A DNA stretch of 11,233 bases from Syntrophales bacterium. Lineage in GTDB: Bacteria; Desulfobacterota; Syntrophia; Syntrophales; UBA2251. The position numbers were made by a program, and so were the translations under genes. Below, in pieces: positions 6,070 through 11,233 of the stretch. The notes under the pieces were generated by a model. That model ran no database searches. It had not been told where the DNA came from and worked only from the letters and a program-made list of their open reading frames with translations. The stretch spans positions 1 through 11,233 of the forward strand of contig JALNWL010000066.1 of assembly GCA_023230905.1 (NCBI GenBank). Reading direction: 5' to 3'. Position 1 is the first letter of the stretch, and each line of letters starts with the position of its first letter.

Positions 6070-8025
6070 ATGAAAAGAACGGTGGCGGGCATCTTCAGTC
6101 TGATCGCCGTGCTGGCCCTGTGGGGCGCCGCGCCGTTGGACGCCCGGGAACCGGCCTTGAGGATCGTTCATACGAACGACCTCCACTCGCACCTCCTGGG
6201 ATTTGCCCCGGAGATCGACTACCGGCCGGACCGGACGGGCGCCGACCGCACCGTCGGCGGTTGGGCGCGCCTCGCCACGGCGATCGCGCGGGAGAAGGCC
6301 GACAGCCCGTACCCCGTGCTCGTTCTCGACGGCGGCGACTTTCTCATGGGGTCCCTCTTCCACACGATCAGCCGCGAGGCGGCTGCGGAACTCCGGCTGC
6401 TCAAGGCGATGGGCTACGACGCGGCCACCTTCGGCAACCACGAGTTCGATCTGAAGCCCGCGGGCGTGGCGCAGATGCTCTCCGCGGCAAGCTCCACGGA
6501 CGGCCTGCCGGCGCTCGTCCAGGCGAACCTCCGCTTCAGCCCGAACGATCCCCGGGACGACGCCCTGGCCGAGCGGTTTGCCGAGGGCCTCGTGAAGCCC
6601 TACATCATCCTCGTCAGGGACGACCGGAAGATCGGGATCTTCGGCCTCCTCGGGCGGGGGGCGGCCGAGATGGCGCCTTTCGCCAAACCGCTCGTCTTCG
6701 CGGACCCCATCGAGACCGCCCGCCAAATGATCGACCGCCTCCGGAACGTCGAGAAGGTGGACTGGGTCGTCTGCCTGTCCCACAACGGCCTAGGCCGCAT
6801 GGCCGGACCGCTGAACGACGTCACCCTGGCCCGGGAGGCGCCGGGGATCGACGTCATCGTCGGAGGCCACAGCCACACCCGCTTGGAGGCGCCGCTCCGC
6901 GTGGGTGACACGGTGATCGTTCAGGCCGGCGCCAACGGCCGCTGGGTCGGCGTGCTCGACCTGGAGCGACGGGACGGACGGATCGCGGTCCGGGCGTACC
7001 GGTCGGTCCCGATCGACGCGCGCATCCCCGCCGATCCGGTGATCCAGCGGCGGATCGAGGCCTTCGCCGGTATCGTCGACCAAAACGTCCTGACGGCGCA
7101 CGACCTGTCCTTCCGCCAGATCATCGCCGAGACGGCCTTCGACCTGACCCTAAAGGAAGAGGAATCCAACTTGGGCAACCTCATGGCAGACGCCCTCGTC
7201 TGGATGGCGAACCGCCACGCCTTCGATCCGGCGGACACCGCGACGAGAATCGTCATGGCCGTCGAATCGAACGGCGTCATCCGGGACGACCTGATGAAAG
7301 GCCGGACCGGCGCGCTCGCCGTGACGGACGTCTTCCGGGCGATCCCGCTGGGCCTCGGGATGGACGACACGATGGGCTATCCGGTCATCGCGGTCTATCT
7401 CACCGGCGCGGAAATTAAGAAGGCCCTCGAGGTGCTGACGAGCATCCACCCACTCAAGGGCGATCCCTACTTCCTTCAGGTCTCCGGCGTCCGGTTCACC
7501 TACAATCCGAAACGCCTGATCTTCGACCGCGTGACGGACATCCGGATCGGCTCGGCGGAGGAAGGCTGGCGGCCGCTCGACACCACCTGCCGGAACAAGG
7601 CGCTGTACCGCGTAGCCGCCAATCTCTACAACGCCACCTTTCTCAAGCTGGTCGGCGACTTCACCTGGCAGATCCTGAAGATCGTTCCCAAGGACCGCCA
7701 GGGCCGCCCCGTCGAGAATCTGGCCGACATGCGGATCGATGCGGACCCGTCGCGTCCGGGGATCCAGGAACTTAAGCAGTGGGCCGGGTTCATGGTCTAC
7801 CTGAGGCAGTTTACCGATGTCGACGGCGACGGCCTGCCCGACATCCCGGAGACCTACCGGGGAAAACTCGGCCGGATCGTCCCGGAGCCCAGCCTCCATC
7901 CCGTCGACCTCCTGGCGCACGGATCCTGGCTGACCTGGACGGCCTTCGGCGCCGGTCTTCTCATCCTGACCGGCCTGATCCTCGGGATCCGCTGGCTGAT
8001 TCGCGCGGCGCGGCGGCGGCGATAG
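6070..8025 (+). CDS. Membrane-tethered 5'-nucleotidase/UshA-type metallophosphoesterase
   Basis: This 651-residue exported phosphoesterase of the 5'-nucleotidase / 2',3'-cyclic phosphodiesterase family probably frees phosphate and nucleosides from nucleotides outside the inner membrane. A signal peptide spans 1-25 (cut near LDA-RE). The dinuclear metal site is complete: HTNDLH at 34-39, DGGD at 87-90, GNHEFD at 122-127, SHNG with His238, and GGHSH at 265-269. The C-terminal substrate-binding domain follows (about 340-575), including the family's ESNLGNLMADA segment. Two extras stand out. DVDGDGLPD at 583-591 looks like a DxDxDG calcium loop. A hydrophobic helix near 622-643 ends in an Arg-rich tail, as expected for an inner-membrane stop-transfer anchor with the enzyme in the periplasm. 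AAGGAGG precedes the ATG by 5 bases. A longer in-frame reading back to 5479 is rejected. The exact substrate is not determinable. Confidence 0.92.
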   Translation: MKRTVAGIFSLIAVLALWGAAPLDAREPALRIVHTNDLHSHLLGFAPEIDYRPDRTGADRTVGGWARLATAIAREKADSPYPVLVLDGGDFLMGSLFHTISREAAAELRLLKAMGYDAATFGNHEFDLKPAGVAQMLSAASSTDGLPALVQANLRFSPNDPRDDALAERFAEGLVKPYIILVRDDRKIGIFGLLGRGAAEMAPFAKPLVFADPIETARQMIDRLRNVEKVDWVVCLSHNGLGRMAGPLNDVTLAREAPGIDVIVGGHSHTRLEAPLRVGDTVIVQAGANGRWVGVLDLERRDGRIAVRAYRSVPIDARIPADPVIQRRIEAFAGIVDQNVLTAHDLSFRQIIAETAFDLTLKEEESNLGNLMADALVWMANRHAFDPADTATRIVMAVESNGVIRDDLMKGRTGALAVTDVFRAIPLGLGMDDTMGYPVIAVYLTGAEIKKALEVLTSIHPLKGDPYFLQVSGVRFTYNPKRLIFDRVTDIRIGSAEEGWRPLDTTCRNKALYRVAANLYNATFLKLVGDFTWQILKIVPKDRQGRPVENLADMRIDADPSRPGIQELKQWAGFMVYLRQFTDVDGDGLPDIPETYRGKLGRIVPEPSLHPVDLLAHGSWLTWTAFGAGLLILTGLILGIRWLIRAARRRR

Positions 8026-8056
8026 TCAATCCTTCCTCTCAGCAATTTGTTTTTGC

Positions 8057-8085
8057 TTGACTTTTAAAAGACCATTCTTTATTCC
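8057..8085 (+). promoter_or_regulatory. Candidate promoter for the OFA-family transporter
   Basis: In a sharp AT-rich patch (about 8030-8100) TTGACT (8057-8062, 5 of 6) is followed after 17 bases by TATTCC (8080-8085, 3 of 6). Transcription would start near 8092 and give a leader of about 100 bases. No clear operator or riboswitch fold was seen in the 169-bp gap; a short GCGGA/TCCGC pair near 8132-8151 is too weak to call. Confidence 0.38.
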
Positions 8086-8194
8086 ATCAGTTGATTGAAC
8101 CGCACTGTGGAATCTCCCGATGGTCGTGGCCGCGGACGTCGGATTTTCCGCATGTTGCATTCACACCATTCATCACGAAGGAGGGACAACAGCG

Positions 8195-9427
8195 ATGGCG
8201 AAGGAGAATCAGGGGGTCATGCCGAGATGGCTTCCCCTCGTGGGAGGCGTTTTGGGGAGCACGACGTGCGGTCTCCTCTTGTATGCGTGGAGCGTTTTCA
8301 TCAAACCGCTGAATGCGGAGTTCGGCTGGAGCCGGGCGGAGATTGCCCTGGCTTTCGCCCTGTGCTGCCTTGTCTTCGGCCTGACGACCTACCCGGCCGG
8401 GCGCCTGAGCGACAAATTCGGGCCGAAGGTCGTCGTCTTGACGGGCGGGATCATTCTGGGGATCGGGTTCGTCCTGTCCGGCTACATCCAGGCAAAATGG
8501 CAGCTCTACCTGACCTACGGTCTCGTCGCCGGTTTCGGAGGCGGCCTGGTCTATCTCCCCCCCATCGCCACGGCCCCGAAGTGGTGGCCGGACCGGCGGG
8601 CGCTCGCCACGGGATTCGCCGTCGTGGGTCTGGGACTGGGCTCTTTCATCATGGCGCCGCTCGCGACGTACATCATCGACACGATCGGCTGGCGCTACGT
8701 TTTCATCTACGTCGGGGCGGCCATGGGGATCATGGCGGTCTTCGCCGCCTTCTGCCTGCCCGTGCCGCCCGCGGGCTGGAAACCCGCCGGCTGGACGCCC
8801 CCGGCGCCGGCGCCGGGAACCGCCGCCCGAAAGACGCGGGACTACACCTACCAGGAAACCTTCCGCACCCCCCAGTTCTGGCTCCTCTACGTCGCCTACT
8901 TCTGCGCGGCGTTCGCGGGACTGATGGTCATCGGCCACATCGCCGGGCACGGCATCGACCAGGGGCTCTCCCCGATGGTCGCCGCCGGCGCCGCGAGCTG
9001 GCTCGCCATCTTCAACGCCGTCTCACGGATCCTGATCGGCCTCGTCGCCGACAAGACGGGAACCCGGGCCTCCTTCGTGGGGATCTTCATCCTCCAGGTC
9101 GTGGCCATGCTGCTCCTGTATCCGTCGGGATCGGTCTACTGGGCGCTGTGGATCGTGGCGGCCCTGATCGGCTGGAACTACGGTTCGATGTTCACCCTGT
9201 TCCCGGCAACGTGCCTGCAGTACTTCGGCCCCACCTCCCAGGGAACGAATTACGGGCTGCTCTTCACCGCCTGGGGACTCGCCGGATTTGCCGGTCCGTT
9301 TGTCGGGGGCTGGCTGAAGGACATGACGGGGACCTACTACATCCCGTTCATCGTCGGGGCCGCCGTCGTGGCGATCTCCACCTTCATCACGGCGCTGGTG
9401 AAGCCGCCGGCGAAGCTCGGCGAATAG
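8195..9427 (+). CDS. OFA (oxalate/formate antiporter) family MFS transporter
   Basis: This 410-residue inner-membrane protein has about 12 hydrophobic helices in two halves joined by a Pro/Ala-rich cytoplasmic loop near residues 190-215. MFS motif A is seen as GRLSDKFGPK after helix 2 and in weaker form as GLVADKTG in the second half. The N-terminal segment with YAWSVF and the post-loop DYTYQETFRTPQFWLLY and GLMVIGHIAGHG are typical of the OxlT/YhjX group. Members move small carboxylates such as oxalate, formate, lactate or pyruvate, but the substrate cannot be fixed here. The start at 8195 has AAGGAGGG about 9 bases upstream. An in-frame ATG at 8120 has no such site and would add 25 residues that do not look like the family. 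No oxalate, formate or lactate enzyme is adjacent. It reads in the same direction as the nucleotidase but probably has its own promoter. Confidence 0.92.
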   Translation: MAKENQGVMPRWLPLVGGVLGSTTCGLLLYAWSVFIKPLNAEFGWSRAEIALAFALCCLVFGLTTYPAGRLSDKFGPKVVVLTGGIILGIGFVLSGYIQAKWQLYLTYGLVAGFGGGLVYLPPIATAPKWWPDRRALATGFAVVGLGLGSFIMAPLATYIIDTIGWRYVFIYVGAAMGIMAVFAAFCLPVPPAGWKPAGWTPPAPAPGTAARKTRDYTYQETFRTPQFWLLYVAYFCAAFAGLMVIGHIAGHGIDQGLSPMVAAGAASWLAIFNAVSRILIGLVADKTGTRASFVGIFILQVVAMLLLYPSGSVYWALWIVAALIGWNYGSMFTLFPATCLQYFGPTSQGTNYGLLFTAWGLAGFAGPFVGGWLKDMTGTYYIPFIVGAAVVAISTFITALVKPPAKLGE

Positions 9428-9434
9428 AAACACG

Positions 9435-9464
9435 GACGGCTCGTGGGTTAACCCACGAGCCGTC
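9435..9464. terminator. Perfect 30-bp palindrome between convergent genes, likely terminator
   Basis: GACGGCTCGTGGGTT and AACCCACGAGCCGTC are perfect 15-base arms with no spacer, giving a stem of about 13 pairs around a TTAA loop. It starts 7 bp after the transporter stop and lies 35 bp beyond the hydrolase stop. Read towards the minus strand it is followed by CGTGTTTCTATT, a modest U-rich run. Read towards the plus strand it is followed by ATTCCG. A shared bidirectional terminator is the simplest reading. Outer ACGGACGG (9432-9439) and CCGTCCGT (9468-9475) form an alternative stem. Confidence 0.75.
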
Positions 9465-9499
9465 ATTCCGTCCGTCGACGACCGCTCCGCACGGGCGGA

Positions 9500-10429
9500 T
9501 CAGCGGTGGTCGGCCAGCCAGGCCAGGATATCCGCCGTGACCGCGTCCCGATTGGTCTCGTTGAGCATCTCATGACGCCCGCCGGGATAATCCTTCCCCG
9601 TCACGTCCCGGCAGCCCGCCTTGCGATAGGCCGCCACCGTCTGCCGGACGCTCTTTCCGAACCCGCCCACGGGATCCTGATCGCCGGAGAAAACGAGGAT
9701 CGGCAGCCCGGCGGGAACCTCGGCATAGGTGGCGGAGGCGTGCGCGACCCGGACGCCGGTGAAAAGGTCGCGGAAAAACGAGGTCGTGCAGGTGAAGCCG
9801 CAGAGGGGGTCGGCAACGTACTTGTCCACCTCCGCCGTGTCCCGGCTCAACCAGTCGAACTCCGTCCGGTTCGGCCGGAACGGCCGGTTGAAGGCCCCGA
9901 AGGACAGGGCCGTCAAAAGCGGGCTGCGTTCCCGGTTCCCCCGGAATGTCATCTCCAGACGCGCCGCGCCGAGGGCGAAAAGGATGAGCGGCCCCTGGCG
10001 GGCCGTCGTTCCGGACAGGATCGCCCCCCGCAGAGCCTCGCCGTACCGGCTGATGTAAACCTGGGCCAGCGTGGCGCCCATGCTGTGGCCGAAAAGATAG
10101 GCCGGCCGCCCCGGGAGATCCTTCTGTATGCGGCCGTTCAACGCCAGGTGGTCTTCCACCACCCGGTTGAAGCCGTCCGCATCGGCCAGATAGCCCAGGT
10201 CGTCCTCGGATCGGGCCGTCCGTCCATGCCCCCGATGGTCGGGCGCATAGACGGCGTAGCCGGCCGCGGTCAGGGCCTGGGCGAAGCGTTCGTACCGACC
10301 GCCGTGCTCCGCCATGCCGTGGGCGATCTGAACCTTGGCCGTCGCCCCGGCGGGATCGTCGGGAAGCCACCGGTACACGAAGAGCTCCACCCCGTCCGCC
10401 ATTTTGAATGCAAAATGATCCGCGCGCAT
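9500..10429 (-). CDS. Alpha/beta hydrolase, monoacylglycerol lipase/lysophospholipase-like
   Basis: This 309-residue serine hydrolase of the 'hydrolase_4' (monoglyceride lipase) type is probably cytosolic, since no signal peptide is seen. The oxyanion motif HGMAEH is at 37-42, followed by DHRGHGRT at 64-71. The nucleophile elbow GHSMG has Ser116. The acid is Asp252 in SGDQDPVG, and the catalytic His286 is in GGRHEMLNE, a hallmark ending for this group. A cap region of about 145-235 lies between strands 6 and 7. Likely reaction: release of a fatty acid from monoacylglycerol or a lysophospholipid; this is inferred from the family. AAAGGAGGGG lies 7-8 bases before the ATG at 10429. The aldolase gene ends 27 bp upstream on the same strand, so they are probably co-transcribed. 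Transcription ends near the palindrome at 9435-9464. Confidence 0.92.
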   Translation of the reverse strand: MRADHFAFKMADGVELFVYRWLPDDPAGATAKVQIAHGMAEHGGRYERFAQALTAAGYAVYAPDHRGHGRTARSEDDLGYLADADGFNRVVEDHLALNGRIQKDLPGRPAYLFGHSMGATLAQVYISRYGEALRGAILSGTTARQGPLILFALGAARLEMTFRGNRERSPLLTALSFGAFNRPFRPNRTEFDWLSRDTAEVDKYVADPLCGFTCTTSFFRDLFTGVRVAHASATYAEVPAGLPILVFSGDQDPVGGFGKSVRQTVAAYRKAGCRDVTGKDYPGGRHEMLNETNRDAVTADILAWLADHR

Positions 10430-10456
10430 CCCGTCCCCTCCTTTAAGGTCTGGTCC

Positions 10457-11233
10457 TCATCTCCCGATCGCTTCGAGGATCGCCGCGGCCTTGCCGGCGC
10501 TCCCCAGCACCTCCCTGTTCTTGCGCTGATACATCGCCTTCAGGGCCTCCCGCGCCGGACCCAGATATTTGCGGGGATCGAACTCCGCGGGCCGGCTGGC
10601 AAAGACCTCCCGGATCGCCGCCGTCATGACGAGGCGGCCGTCGGAGTCGATGTTGATCTTGCAGACGGCCGACCGGGCCGCCTCCCGAAGCTGCGCCTCG
10701 GGAATCCCGATGGAATCCTGAAGGCGGCCACCGTACCGGTTGATCGTGTCCACCGCCTCCGGCGGAACGGAGGAGGATCCGTGCAGGACGATGGGAAAGC
10801 CGGGGATGCGCTTCTCGATCTCCCGCAGGATGTCGAGGCGAATCTCCGGATCCTGTCCGGGCTTGAACTTGCGGGCGCCGTGGGAGGTGCCGATGGAGAT
10901 GGCCAGGGAATCCACGCCCGTGCGGGACAGAAAATCCTGGACCTCCTCCGGCTTCGTATAGGTGTGGCTTTCCGCCGAGACGTCGTCCTCCACCCCGGCG
11001 AGCACCCCCAGTTCCCCCTCGACCGTCACGTCGAACCGGTGGGCGTAGTCCACGACGCGGCGCGTGAGCGCGCAGTTGTCCTCGTAGGCGAGGTGGGAGC
11101 CGTCGATCATGACGGAGGAGAAGCCCGTCTCGATGCAGGAAACGCACAGGTCGTAGGAATCCCCGTGGTCCAGATGGAGGGTGATGGGGATCTCGCCCAG
11201 GCCCTTTTCCCCCGCAACCCGCTTCATCATCGC
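10457..11233 (-). CDS. fba: Class II fructose-bisphosphate aldolase, 5' end cut by window edge
   Basis: The last 258 or so residues of a zinc-dependent class II aldolase are present. The enzyme splits or forms fructose 1,6-bisphosphate in glycolysis and gluconeogenesis. The frame stays open through the right edge, so the N-terminal part (roughly 50-80 residues by family length) is outside. The ATG at 11230 is internal, not the start. Visible marks are HLDHGDSYD (zinc-site His and the catalytic Asp segment), SVMIDGSHLAYEDN, VEGELG, SISIGTSHG-type ISIGTSHGARKFKPG (zinc His and phosphate-binding residues), VLHGSSSVP (third zinc His) and CKINIDSDGRL (phosphate-binding end of the barrel). The C-terminus AAILEAIGR looks complete. 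A tagatose- or sedoheptulose-bisphosphate preference cannot be excluded from sequence alone. The hydrolase follows after 27 bp. Confidence 0.93.
   Translation of the reverse strand, partial: AMMKRVAGEKGLGEIPITLHLDHGDSYDLCVSCIETGFSSVMIDGSHLAYEDNCALTRRVVDYAHRFDVTVEGELGVLAGVEDDVSAESHTYTKPEEVQDFLSRTGVDSLAISIGTSHGARKFKPGQDPEIRLDILREIEKRIPGFPIVLHGSSSVPPEAVDTINRYGGRLQDSIGIPEAQLREAARSAVCKINIDSDGRLVMTAAIREVFASRPAEFDPRKYLGPAREALKAMYQRKNREVLGSAGKAAAILEAIGR

Noticed and set aside
8095..9540. 481-codon plus-strand frame overlapping the MFS transporter
   Set aside because: It is an Arg/Pro/Gly-rich shadow of the transporter in another frame and lacks any hydrophobic helix pattern.
1..11233. CRISPR array, mobile element, tRNA or phage genes
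   Set aside because: No regularly spaced direct repeats, transposase or integrase motifs, or tRNA-like cloverleaf with a TTCGANTC-type arm were seen on reading both strands.

Overview
The window is an ordinary-looking chromosomal segment of a high-GC Gram-negative bacterium. The GroEL/GroES pair, an OFA-type monocarboxylate transporter, lipoprotein and signal-peptide sequences, and strong AAGGAGG-type ribosome binding sites together suggest a deltaproteobacterial (Desulfobacterota, Syntrophales-like) anaerobe. That placement is an inference from the style of the proteins, not a measured match. I see no tRNA, rRNA, insertion sequence, integrase, CRISPR array or phage gene.

Layout from left to right. 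(1) 1-1448, minus strand: the groES-groEL chaperonin operon, with groEL cut by the left edge after 380 codons. (2) 1449-1800: a 352-bp divergent control region with one candidate promoter for groES and one for mnmA. It also holds a strong GC hairpin in the mnmA leader. (3) 1801-2871, plus strand: mnmA, the tRNA 2-thiouridylase. (4) 2977-5259, plus strand: a two-gene envelope cassette. The first gene encodes an exported protein with two tandem CsgG-like domains. The second encodes a TPR lipoprotein with a third, related CsgG-like domain and a Gly-rich tail ending in Cys. (5) 5377-5823, minus strand: a small cupin, convergent with the cassette. (6) 6070-8025, plus strand: an exported 5'-nucleotidase-type metallophosphoesterase. 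It has a calcium-loop-like motif and a C-terminal transmembrane anchor. (7) 8195-9427, plus strand: an OFA-family MFS transporter. (8) 9500-11233, minus strand: a class II fructose-bisphosphate aldolase, cut by the right edge, followed 27 bp later by a monoacylglycerol-lipase-like alpha/beta hydrolase in the same operon. A perfect 30-bp palindrome lies between the convergent transporter and hydrolase.

Most of these genes are housekeeping genes or familiar families. The least explained part is the CsgG-like cassette. It carries three related domains in two co-directional genes and has its own promoter candidate with a palindrome in the spacer. There is no Shine-Dalgarno sequence for its first gene, and no curli subunit or flagellar gene is in view. 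I do not claim a new system. The cassette and the tethered nucleotidase are the best places for a second look.
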